A stretch of 6,632 nucleotides of DNA, taken from NCBI GenBank assembly GCA_945874195.1, contig CAMCFW010000120.1:1-6632 (forward strand). The letters run 5' to 3'. A program made the translations under genes and the position numbers. Below are positions 1-6,075 of this stretch, in pieces; within the stretch, counting starts at the first letter, position 1; each line of letters starts with the position of its first letter. Origin of the DNA: Chryseobacterium gleum. Lineage in GTDB: Bacteria; Bacteroidota; Bacteroidia; UBA10329. Under the pieces are notes generated by a model. That model was given only the letters and a program-made list of their open reading frames with translations. It was not told the origin of the DNA and made no database searches.

Positions 1-981
1 GGCCGTGGCTTCGGATTGCATGGCGAGGGTCGATTCCCTAATACCAACTATACCGTTGCTGACCTTGATATTCAACCCATCCGAACCCCATCGGCCTTGA
101 ACATCGCGTATCAGACAAATATTCTATGGAACGGTCAGTTCGGGGCCACCCACTTGAATGTTGGAACCGAAGCAAACTGGACGCCAGGGACTCCAAAGGT
201 TTGGAACAACCTGGGCTTTGAAGGTACTGAGACACAGGCCATTGCAGGTATGACCGTTCACCGATTGAACATGCCCGAATCGCTATTTCTAGAAACAGAA
301 TACAAAGACCTTTATCGTGCGGCCTTCGGAGATCTGGACGATGATACGTTGAGAAGTAAAGTTTACTCAGGTTTGGCCATCGCAGCTTACGAACGAACGA
401 TCTTGGCCAATGAAGCGCCATTTCAAAAATGGCTGGGCGGCAATGTAACTGCACTGAGCAACAAGGAAAAGGAAGGCGCCATTCTATTCTTCGGAAAGGC
501 CGAGTGTTACACCTGCCACAATGGCCCGGCCCTGAATTCGATGGAGTTCTATGCACTTGGCATGAACAAATTGGATGGATCTGGCGTGTATCTCAGCGAC
601 CCAAGCGATGAAGCCGCTAATTTGGGAAGAGGCGGATTCACCAACGCTGCAGAAGACAGGTATAAGTTCAAAGTCCCGCAGTTATACAACCTGATTCAAT
701 CAAAATTCTACGGTCACGGAGGTAATTTTCACTCGGTAGAGGAAGTGGTGCGCTATAAGAACAAGGCCGTTCCAGAAAACGCACAGGTGCCTACATCTCA
801 ATTGGCGGCTGGTTTTCATCCCCTTGCTCTTAGCAACGCAGAAATAGATGCCATTACGGCCTTCATTGAGTATGGACTTTACGACCGGAATCTTGCACGT
901 TATGTTCCAGCTTCCATTCCTTCAGGCTTTTGCTTTCCGAACAATGACCCAAAATCAGCACACGAACTAGGCTGCCAGTAA
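1..981 (+). CDS. Di-heme cytochrome c peroxidase / MauG-family protein, 3' part (5' end outside window)
   Basis: This is the C-terminal part of a periplasmic c-type di-heme enzyme of the cytochrome c peroxidase/MauG family, which classically reduces hydrogen peroxide using electrons from small cytochromes. The frame is open from base 1 (reading GRGFGLHGEGRF), so the TTG at 16 is not the real start; the signal peptide and first heme motif should lie upstream. Visible family signs are RTPSALNIAYQTNILWNGQF near the left edge, the IAAYERT helix, the second heme-attachment motif CYTCH followed by NGP (bases 505-519), then KVPQLYNL, HGGNFHSVEEVVRYKN and the closing helix LSNAEIDAITAFIEYGLYD. The tail ends in CFPNND...LGC, with two cysteines that could pair. 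Where classical bacterial peroxidases carry the axial Met of the second heme, this protein seems to have Tyr (VVRYKN), which recalls MauG. Family assignment is strong; peroxidase activity is inferred. Confidence 0.9.
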   Translation, partial: GRGFGLHGEGRFPNTNYTVADLDIQPIRTPSALNIAYQTNILWNGQFGATHLNVGTEANWTPGTPKVWNNLGFEGTETQAIAGMTVHRLNMPESLFLETEYKDLYRAAFGDLDDDTLRSKVYSGLAIAAYERTILANEAPFQKWLGGNVTALSNKEKEGAILFFGKAECYTCHNGPALNSMEFYALGMNKLDGSGVYLSDPSDEAANLGRGGFTNAAEDRYKFKVPQLYNLIQSKFYGHGGNFHSVEEVVRYKNKAVPENAQVPTSQLAAGFHPLALSNAEIDAITAFIEYGLYDRNLARYVPASIPSGFCFPNNDPKSAHELGCQ

Positions 982-1020
982 GGCAGGTCAGCTTTCAGTT
1001 TTCTTGTTGTTTCCAAGACG

Positions 1021-1028
1021 TAATTTTG
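1021..1028 (+). promoter_or_regulatory. Candidate Bacteroidota -7 promoter element for the 139-residue gene
   Basis: TAATTTTG matches the Bacteroidota -7 consensus TAnnTTTG exactly and ends 13 bases before the ATG at 1042. The -33 element is poor: the T-rich run around 999-1005 lies at about the right distance, but it is not a clean TTTG. If real, the transcript leader would be only a few bases long. Confidence 0.4.
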
Positions 1029-1041
1029 CAGATACACGACA

Positions 1042-1461
1042 ATGAGAAAAAAGGACGACAGGTTTGGTTTGGAAAGCGAGATAATCACGCTGGTGTTTGA
1101 TGACAACAGAAACACCGTTCATTTCGATTATCATGTTGACATTGATGATGTAGATCACGGCATCCGCCTCGACCTTTACACCAGAAACGCGCGGAGCGGT
1201 GCGGTTTTTCTGCTTCATCAGACCAAAGGGACCAGCTCGATCGAGGTGCTTCAGCGCATGCTCGAACATTTACGTTCGCAGCACTTAGCAAACGAGAAAT
1301 ACTCGTTCACGGTCAGTTGGGCCGATCGTTTGGATCCAAAGAAGATAGAGCATGTTTCTTATTTCTATGAAGCTTCGGAAGCTGATGTTCGAAAGAAATT
1401 CTTCTACAACAAACGCGAGGAAGATTATCGAATATCAATAGAAAGGAACCCGCTCTCTTAA
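1042..1461 (+). CDS. Conserved hypothetical protein, 139 residues
   Basis: I do not recognise a named domain. The protein is short, charged and has no signal peptide or membrane segment, so it is probably cytoplasmic. The N-terminal half is acidic, with DDNRNTVHFDYHVDIDDVDHGIRLDL suggesting alternating beta strands. A helix follows (SSIEVLQRMLEHLRSQH), then a strand-like stretch (YSFTVSWADR) and a C-terminal part rich in aromatic and basic residues (HVSYFYEASEADVRKKFFYNKREEDYRISI). That last pattern resembles small proteins of unknown function common in Bacteroidota, but this is an impression and not a match I could test. The ATG at 1042 is chosen because a good -7 promoter element sits just upstream and the preceding gene ends at 981. 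The stop codon overlaps that of the opposing gene within TTAA. Codon use looks like that of its neighbours, supporting a real gene. Confidence 0.75.
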   Translation: MRKKDDRFGLESEIITLVFDDNRNTVHFDYHVDIDDVDHGIRLDLYTRNARSGAVFLLHQTKGTSSIEVLQRMLEHLRSQHLANEKYSFTVSWADRLDPKKIEHVSYFYEASEADVRKKFFYNKREEDYRISIERNPLS

Positions 1462-2651
1462 CTCTGTTTCAGCTTAGTTCCACTTGTTCTGAATACGCCA
1501 ACGGCCACAAACAAGAGAAGAACCACCATGAACCGCAGCGAATGATGCAGCAATTGCGGCACAAAATTCCAACCCACCAATAAGCCAGCATAAAGCACAA
1601 TTAGGAACAAGGCATAATGTCTGGTCCAAGCAGGGCGTTCCTTCTTCAGCAGGGCATAGCCGAATATGGCGTTTGTAGGCAAGGTCCAAAGCAAGTTCCA
1701 ATTGTAATCGGCCGAAAAGTGGTTGGTGAAGAACCAGAGGAAGATCGCGTTCCAGCCGATGAAGCTGGTGATCATGAAAACGAGTCCGTCAAAAATTCGG
1801 GTCGAACGTTTCGCAACGCGGAAAATGGTGAGAAACACAGCGCTGAAAAGCAGAATGCCCACAAACACGGTCTGAGGCACAAACATACTTTTGGGCATAA
1901 AAACCTGACTGGCCTTAAATGTTTCCTGCTTTTCTGAGACCAACGGAATGCGCTGCCCATTGCGCTGAATGTAGGTGTGATCGAATGCCTTTTCCAGTTC
2001 CTCGGGCAGATACATGTATTGCATGGCCGTAGCAGGCGCATCGATCACGGCCCCAAGACAAAGGTCAATGCCAAGGTCGCCCCACGGCTGTTCTTTCAGA
2101 ATATAGATGTCCGTAAGTTGCCTTACGGAAAGATGGTCGGTGCCCAAATGGGTCGAATCGAATTCTATGCTGTTGCCAAGGGCCTCGTTGATCACATCTC
2201 GCGGACGTGTTGAGCAGTTGTCGAAGAAATAGTCGTAGAGATATTCGCGGTTCTCAGGCTCGGCATTCCAAAGCAACTTGTCCAACAGGGCCTGTCGTTG
2301 CTCTAAGGTGAGGTTGAGAAACTGCTCGCGCACCGAACGATTGTAGTATTCATACGAACGGATGAAGTTGGAATAGCGGTTCACGGCCAGCATATACATC
2401 GACCGGCCTTGAACAAAATTCCAATAGAAGTTGGGCTGATCGAAATCGAAGGTGCCGTAGTTATAGACCACATCGAGGCCGATGGTCGGGTCGCTGACGC
2501 GGATGGCCGTGTGGCCGAATGCTTCGTAAAGCTCGGTTCCAGGCCCACACGTCACCAGACTGACGCGGCTAGCTTCTGTAAGGGTGAGTTCTGGCTGAGC
2601 GAAAAGCCATGTGGGCAGGCAGAAAAAAAGGAGCGCGGTAATTCGGTTCAT
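1458..2651 (-). CDS. Lnb-type (DUF4105) envelope protein: periplasmic domain plus five membrane helices
   Basis: This 397-residue protein has a signal peptide (residues 1-18, likely cleaved after LFA, before QPEL), a periplasmic DUF4105 domain (about 20-250) and a C-terminal block of five hydrophobic segments (about 259-279, 288-308, 316-335, 345-363 and 370-387). That layout matches the family now called Lnb, after a lipoprotein N-acyltransferase of Bacteroides that adds the third acyl chain to lipoproteins. Key residues are Cys35 (VTCGPG), His47 (FGHTAIRV), YNYGTFDF at 63-70, and Cys146 (FDNCSTRPRD). The His-then-Asn-Cys order resembles circularly permuted NlpC/P60 or LRAT-type thiol enzymes, so His47 and Cys146 are the best catalytic candidates (inference). 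The conserved FTNHFSADYNWNLLW (308-322) sits between helices 2 and 3. The gene diverges from mscL. Family call is firm; since DUF4105 proteins are numerous, the exact acyltransferase role is only probable. Confidence 0.88.
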   Translation of the reverse strand: MNRITALLFFCLPTWLFAQPELTLTEASRVSLVTCGPGTELYEAFGHTAIRVSDPTIGLDVVYNYGTFDFDQPNFYWNFVQGRSMYMLAVNRYSNFIRSYEYYNRSVREQFLNLTLEQRQALLDKLLWNAEPENREYLYDYFFDNCSTRPRDVINEALGNSIEFDSTHLGTDHLSVRQLTDIYILKEQPWGDLGIDLCLGAVIDAPATAMQYMYLPEELEKAFDHTYIQRNGQRIPLVSEKQETFKASQVFMPKSMFVPQTVFVGILLFSAVFLTIFRVAKRSTRIFDGLVFMITSFIGWNAIFLWFFTNHFSADYNWNLLWTLPTNAIFGYALLKKERPAWTRHYALFLIVLYAGLLVGWNFVPQLLHHSLRFMVVLLLFVAVGVFRTSGTKLKQS

Positions 2652-2655
2652 GTGC

Positions 2656-2663
2656 CAAAAATA
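2656..2663 (-). promoter_or_regulatory. Candidate -7 element for the Lnb-type gene
   Basis: On the minus strand these bases read TATTTTTG, an exact match to TAnnTTTG, but they end only four bases before the ATG. A transcript starting from it would be leaderless or nearly so. No TTG-type -33 element is visible at the expected distance, so this may be chance in A/T-rich DNA. Confidence 0.25.
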
Positions 2664-2679
2664 CGCTACCTGATAGCGT
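2663..2679. repeat. 17-base inverted repeat upstream of the Lnb-type gene
   Basis: ACGCTA (2663-2668) and TAGCGT (2674-2679) are perfect inverted repeats around a five-base spacer CCTGA. The site lies in the 111-base divergent gap between the Lnb-type gene and mscL, 12 bases upstream of the former's start and overlapping its candidate -7 element by one base. It has the size and symmetry of a dimeric repressor site, or it could form a small hairpin. Function is inferred from position only. Confidence 0.4.
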
Positions 2680-2762
2680 GGTGATAACTTCCATTTCGAA
2701 CGATTATCCAGAATTTCAGATTCCGTTAATTTTCTTGTCTAAACCAAGTAAAACTTAACATC

Positions 2763-3179
2763 ATGCTAAAAGAATTCAAAGAGTTTGCAATGAGAGGCAA
2801 TGTAATGGACATGGCCATTGGTATCATCATTGGTGGTGCGTTCGGCAAGATCGTAGCGTCATTCGTCAGCGATGTGATCATGCCACCATTAGGTCTATTG
2901 ATCGGAGGGGTCAACTTCACCGATCTGAAAATGGTTCTGGCCGATGCCGTTGTTGGGGCAGACGGAGTAGAAACAGCCGCAGCCGTCACCATCAACTACG
3001 GTAACTTCTTTCAGGTCACCTTCGATTTCATCATCATAGCTTTTGCCATATTCATGTTGATAAAGGCCATGAATGCCGCCAAGAAGAAGGACGAGGTTCC
3101 TGCTCCCGCACCAGCGCCTGCCGGACCAACTAAGGAAGAGCAATTACTTACCGAGATCCGAGATCTGTTGAAGAAATAA
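2763..3179 (+). CDS. mscL: Large-conductance mechanosensitive channel MscL
   Basis: MscL forms a homopentameric inner-membrane pore that opens under membrane tension and releases solutes during hypo-osmotic shock. The 138-residue length is normal for the family. In order, the sequence shows the amphipathic N-terminal helix (LKEFKEFAMRGN), TM1 with the gate-lining pattern MAIGIIIGGAFGKIVASFVSDVIMPPLG (17-44), a periplasmic loop (about 49-78), TM2 (FDFIIIAFAIFMLIKAMN, 88-104), a Lys cluster, a Pro/Ala linker (EVPAPAPAPAGP) and the C-terminal bundle helix TKEEQLLTEIRDLLKK. All are close to the E. coli protein. The periplasmic loop is Ala/Val-rich (ADAVVGADGVETAAAV). The ATG at 2763 gives the exact family N-terminus; no Shine-Dalgarno sequence is visible before it. 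The gene appears to be a single transcription unit, divergent from the Lnb-type gene and closed by a hairpin terminator. Confidence 0.98.
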   Translation: MLKEFKEFAMRGNVMDMAIGIIIGGAFGKIVASFVSDVIMPPLGLLIGGVNFTDLKMVLADAVVGADGVETAAAVTINYGNFFQVTFDFIIIAFAIFMLIKAMNAAKKKDEVPAPAPAPAGPTKEEQLLTEIRDLLKK

Positions 3180-3198
3180 TTGTTTTATCATTGAACCG

Positions 3199-3233
3199 AA
3201 AGGCCGTTCCGTGTAAATGCTGGGCGGCCTTTT
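3199..3233 (+). terminator. Probable rho-independent terminator after mscL
   Basis: AAAGGCCG (3199-3206) pairs perfectly with CGGCCTTT (3225-3232), leaving an 18-base loop, and the right arm runs into TTTT. It starts 20 bases after the mscL stop and separates mscL from the hem operon. The loop is longer than usual and the T tract is short and partly within the stem, so termination may be incomplete. Confidence 0.6.
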
Positions 3234-3236
3234 CAG

Positions 3237-3257
3237 TTCCATGACATTTCCATGACA
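3237..3257 (+). repeat. Tandem 10-base direct repeat upstream of hemA
   Basis: TTCCATGACA occurs at 3237-3246 and again at 3248-3257, one base apart, giving an 11-base period that places both copies on about the same face of the helix. It lies 51 bases before the hemA start, between the mscL terminator and the gene. A direct-repeat operator for hem control is possible but unproven. Confidence 0.45.
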
Positions 3258-3281
3258 ACCCAAACAGAACGCTGACCGATC

Positions 3282-3294
3282 TTCGCGCAGCGAA
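3282..3294 (+). other. Small inverted repeat in the hemA leader
   Basis: TTCGC (3282-3286) and GCGAA (3290-3294) flank GCA and would make a five-pair hairpin with a three-base loop. It ends just before AGGA (3297-3300), which is the only Shine-Dalgarno-like stretch before the ATG at 3309, so folding could affect ribosome access. The stem is short, so chance occurrence is a real possibility. Confidence 0.3.
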
Positions 3295-3308
3295 ACAGGA
3301 AACGTTCG

Positions 3309-4532
3309 ATGGAGCAGTTCAGTACAATTGCGTTCACCCACAAGACCACCGAGTTGAAAGACATCGGGCGGCTTCATGTGGAGGACCATGAACTGGAGGC
3401 GCGGCTCTCGCATCTGAAAAGAGCGTTGGAACTGGACGAACTGCTCTACCTTTCCACCTGCAACCGCGTTGAATTCATGTTGGTGTCTCCACACGGAGTG
3501 GATGAGCATTTCAGGCGAAAGTTCTTTCAGGCGTTCAACCCAGCTTGGGGACCGGACGAGATAGAATGGGCAACTGAGCACAGTACCACCTTTGAAGGCG
3601 AACGCTCGTTGCAGCATCTGTACTATGTTTCCAGCTCCATCGATTCGTTGGTAGTGGGCGAACGAGAGATCATCAAACAGGTGCGTGAAGCCTACGAGAA
3701 ATGTCAGAAACTGAACCTGACGGGCGACCGCCTGCGATTGCTTGTCCGTTCGGCCATCGAAACAGCTAAGCTCATCTACACACAGACCCAGATCGCACAG
3801 CACCCCGTTTCGGTGGTGTCGCTGGCCTACCGAAAAATGCGCGAACAGGAGATTCCCCATGCGCCACACATCGTGATGATAGGCGCAGGACAGACCAACC
3901 AGAGCATGGGTCTCTACCTGCGCAAGGCACCTTTCGGTAAGGTGACGGTATTCAACCGGACGCTCGAAAAAGCACAGGAGTTGGCAGCCACACTCAAAGG
4001 CACCGCCCGACCGCTCAGCGAACTGGCCCACTTCAACGAACCGTTCGACATTCTGATCACCTGTACCGGTGCATCGCAGCCCATCATCAACAACCGGCTT
4101 TACCGCCAACTTGTCGGCAGCGACCTCTCGCAGAAGGTGGTGGTTGACCTGGCCGTTCCAAGCGATATGGAACAGGAAGTGGTGCGCAAGAACAACATCC
4201 GCTACATCGGCATCGAAAGTCTGAAGGAAGAGGCACGCAGAAACCTCGATCAGCGCCAAAAAGAGCTCGAAGTTTGCAAACGACTGATTGCCGACAAGAT
4301 GAAGGAGTTTGAACAGCTTCTCCGCGAACGCAAAGTTGAACTCTCCATGCAGGAGATTCCGATGGTGGTCAAGCAGATACGTGAACGCGCCACCAAGCAG
4401 GTGTTCAATAAGGAACTCGAAGAATTGGACCCGAGATCGCGCGAGGTGTTGGAGAAGATGATGGATTACATGGAGAAGAAATACATAAGTGTGCCGATGA
4501 AAATGGCCAAGGAGATCATGTTGAAAGGATGA
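3309..4532 (+). CDS. hemA: Glutamyl-tRNA reductase
   Basis: HemA reduces glutamyl-tRNA(Glu) with NADPH to glutamate-1-semialdehyde, the first committed step of the C5 route to tetrapyrroles in the cytoplasm. The 407 residues cover the three family domains. The N-terminal catalytic domain has THKTTELK near the start and STCNRVEF with nucleophile Cys51; LQHLYYVSSSIDSLVVGEREI (101-121) includes the conserved His103 and the GE signature. The NADPH domain carries IVMIGAGQTNQSM (188-200), where many homologues have GAGET, plus VFNRTLEKAQELA. The C-terminal dimerisation helices are rich in Lys, Arg and Glu and end in VLEKMMDYMEKKYISVPMKMAKEI. The ATG at 3309 gives the normal N-terminus and follows AGGA by eight bases. 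It is the first gene of the hem operon and overlaps hemC by ATGA. Presence of hemA shows this organism uses the C5 pathway and not ALA synthase. Confidence 0.97.
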   Translation: MEQFSTIAFTHKTTELKDIGRLHVEDHELEARLSHLKRALELDELLYLSTCNRVEFMLVSPHGVDEHFRRKFFQAFNPAWGPDEIEWATEHSTTFEGERSLQHLYYVSSSIDSLVVGEREIIKQVREAYEKCQKLNLTGDRLRLLVRSAIETAKLIYTQTQIAQHPVSVVSLAYRKMREQEIPHAPHIVMIGAGQTNQSMGLYLRKAPFGKVTVFNRTLEKAQELAATLKGTARPLSELAHFNEPFDILITCTGASQPIINNRLYRQLVGSDLSQKVVVDLAVPSDMEQEVVRKNNIRYIGIESLKEEARRNLDQRQKELEVCKRLIADKMKEFEQLLRERKVELSMQEIPMVVKQIRERATKQVFNKELEELDPRSREVLEKMMDYMEKKYISVPMKMAKEIMLKG

Positions 4533-5422
4533 GCAGAACGATAATAATAGGTTCGAGGGGAAGCGACCTTGCCCTATGGCAGGCACACCGTGTGGAAGCA
4601 CAATTGCAAGCGCTTGGACAGGAAGTAGAGATCCGTATAATCAAAACGCAGGGCGACATGATCCAGCACCTGAGTTTCGATAAGATGGAAGGCAAGGGAT
4701 TCTTTACAAAGGAATTGGAGGAGAAATTATTGTCAGGCGAAATTGATCTGGCCGTCCATTCTCATAAAGACCTGCCCACCGAACACCCTGAAGGACTGGT
4801 GATTGCGGCCGTTTCGGAACGGGAGGATCCATCGGACATCATCCTCATCAGAAAGAACGCTGTTGATGAGGATGGAAAATTTCTGCTGAAACAGGGCGCC
4901 TCGGTCGGCACTTCTTCTGCAAGACGAAAGTCTCAGTTACTTCATTTCAGGCCCGATGTAGAGATAAAAGACCTTAGAGGAAACGTGCCTACCCGTATCA
5001 ACAAGCTTCGCGAAGCACAATATGATGCCATCATGCTTGCGGCTGCAGGTGTTGCCCGTTTGGAGTTGGACCTTTCAGAATTCCGCGTTTTAAAACTCGA
5101 TCCATCAGTGTTCATTCCTGCTCCAGCGCAAGGTGTGCTCGGACTACAGATCAGAGAAGTTGATGCTGAACTTTGGAGAATTGTGAACCAGCTGAACGTG
5201 GCCGATGTTGCCGCTAGAATTGCTGTTGAACGAAGAATATTGAACCTATTTGAAGGCGGCTGTCAATTGCCATTGGGGGCTTATTGTCAACTTGTGCATG
5301 GGATATTAAGCGTGAAGGCCTGTGTTGCCAACGCTTGGGATGCACCTGTAAGATATTCGGAGAATTTTGGGACGGATGTTGAGCAATTGGCACAGAAGAC
5401 CGTCTTGGATCTAAGGGCATGA
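4529..5422 (+). CDS. hemC: Hydroxymethylbilane synthase (porphobilinogen deaminase)
   Basis: HemC polymerises four porphobilinogens head to tail into hydroxymethylbilane using a covalently bound dipyrromethane primer. The 297-residue protein is close to the usual size. It opens with IIIGSRGSDLALWQAH, followed by IKTQGDMI (38-45) and the active-site loop GKGFFTKELEE (55-65). HSHKDLP contains catalytic Asp81. GTSSARRKSQL (127-137) and LRGNVPTRINKL (149-160) supply the Arg residues that bind the acetate and propionate chains. PAPAQGVLGLQIR follows, then FEGGCQLPLGAY with cofactor-bearing Cys245. The third domain is short and ends at residue 297. The start codon overlaps the hemA stop as ATGA, so translation is probably coupled; AAGGAG at 4509-4514 is rather far upstream (14 bases) to act alone. 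The stop overlaps hemD in the same way. Confidence 0.97.
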   Translation: MSRTIIIGSRGSDLALWQAHRVEAQLQALGQEVEIRIIKTQGDMIQHLSFDKMEGKGFFTKELEEKLLSGEIDLAVHSHKDLPTEHPEGLVIAAVSEREDPSDIILIRKNAVDEDGKFLLKQGASVGTSSARRKSQLLHFRPDVEIKDLRGNVPTRINKLREAQYDAIMLAAAGVARLELDLSEFRVLKLDPSVFIPAPAQGVLGLQIREVDAELWRIVNQLNVADVAARIAVERRILNLFEGGCQLPLGAYCQLVHGILSVKACVANAWDAPVRYSENFGTDVEQLAQKTVLDLRA

Positions 5423-6075
5423 AACGCTCCATTTTCATATCCCGAAAATTGGCAGCAGACAGCATTCTGCTCAACTATTTAACGAAAAATGACTGGACGG
5501 TTTACGACCGATCACTGATAAGGATAGAAGCAATTCCATTCAAGATCGAAGGCGTTTTTGACTGGATCTTCCTTTCAAGTTCGAACGGAGCAAAGATCCT
5601 ACTCAGTTCATATGCCCCGAACGATGAAACCAGGATCGGAGCCGTTGGTGAAGCAACGGCCAAAACCCTGAACAAGTATGGGGTCTTCCCCGATTTTGTA
5701 GGCGATTCGGGAAACATGGATCAACTGGCCGACCGACTTGCACGAACCGTGGGAAGCGGGACGGTGCTTTTTGTAGGCGCTGAAGGCGGTTCGGAGAAGA
5801 TACGAAATGCGATTCCTTCTGTTCAATCGAATTTTGTTGCTGTGTATAGGACAGTTCAGGCTGATGGAGTGGAGATCCCGAACACAACACACGTTTTCCT
5901 AACAAGTCCTTCCAACGCCAAAAACTACCTGAGTTCGGCCGATATTTCCAACAAGAAGGTCATAGCGATAGGAAATACAACGGCCGAGTTTTTGTCTTCG
6001 AGGGGCATGAAAAACGTACTCATTCCGGCCACACCGAAGGAAAAGGATGTGGTTGAACTACTGGCTGGTCTCTGA
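5419..6075 (+). CDS. hemD: Uroporphyrinogen-III synthase
   Basis: HemD cyclises hydroxymethylbilane with inversion of ring D to give uroporphyrinogen III, the branch point to heme, siroheme and cobalamin. The family is poorly conserved in sequence, but several marks fit: KRSIFISRK at the N-terminus, DWIFLSSSNGAKILLSS (48-64), IGAVGEATAKTLNKYG (73-88), FVGDSGNMDQLADRL (93-107), the VYRTV element (142-146), VFLTSPSNAKNYL (159-171) and VIAIGNTTAEFLSSRG (181-196). These repeat the two-lobed HEM4 fold, with each lobe giving a strand, a Ser/Asn loop and a helix. At 218 residues it is on the short side, common in this phylum. Its position directly after hemC with an ATGA overlap makes the call nearly certain. 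The last 18 bases overlap the 3' end of the opposing DUF502 gene. Confidence 0.93.
   Translation: MKRSIFISRKLAADSILLNYLTKNDWTVYDRSLIRIEAIPFKIEGVFDWIFLSSSNGAKILLSSYAPNDETRIGAVGEATAKTLNKYGVFPDFVGDSGNMDQLADRLARTVGSGTVLFVGAEGGSEKIRNAIPSVQSNFVAVYRTVQADGVEIPNTTHVFLTSPSNAKNYLSSADISNKKVIAIGNTTAEFLSSRGMKNVLIPATPKEKDVVELLAGL

Noticed and set aside
38..556. A 172-codon open frame antisense to the peroxidase gene
   Set aside because: It has Cys, Arg and Pro-rich low-quality sequence with no domain and lies wholly within a well-supported gene on the other strand.
2721..2762. TAATTTTC before mscL as a -7 promoter element
   Set aside because: It misses the final G of TAnnTTTG and has no TTG at a suitable distance upstream. 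The mscL promoter must be in this gap but I cannot place it.
3144..4601. A 485-codon open frame antisense to hemA
   Set aside because: Its translation is rich in His, Leu and Phe with no coherent domain, and the opposite strand encodes a clear full-length hemA. Long antisense frames arise here from the codon use of hemA.
5603..5905. Overlapping minus-strand open frames within hemD
   Set aside because: They overlap one another and hemD, show no domain, and are explained as shadows of the coding strand.
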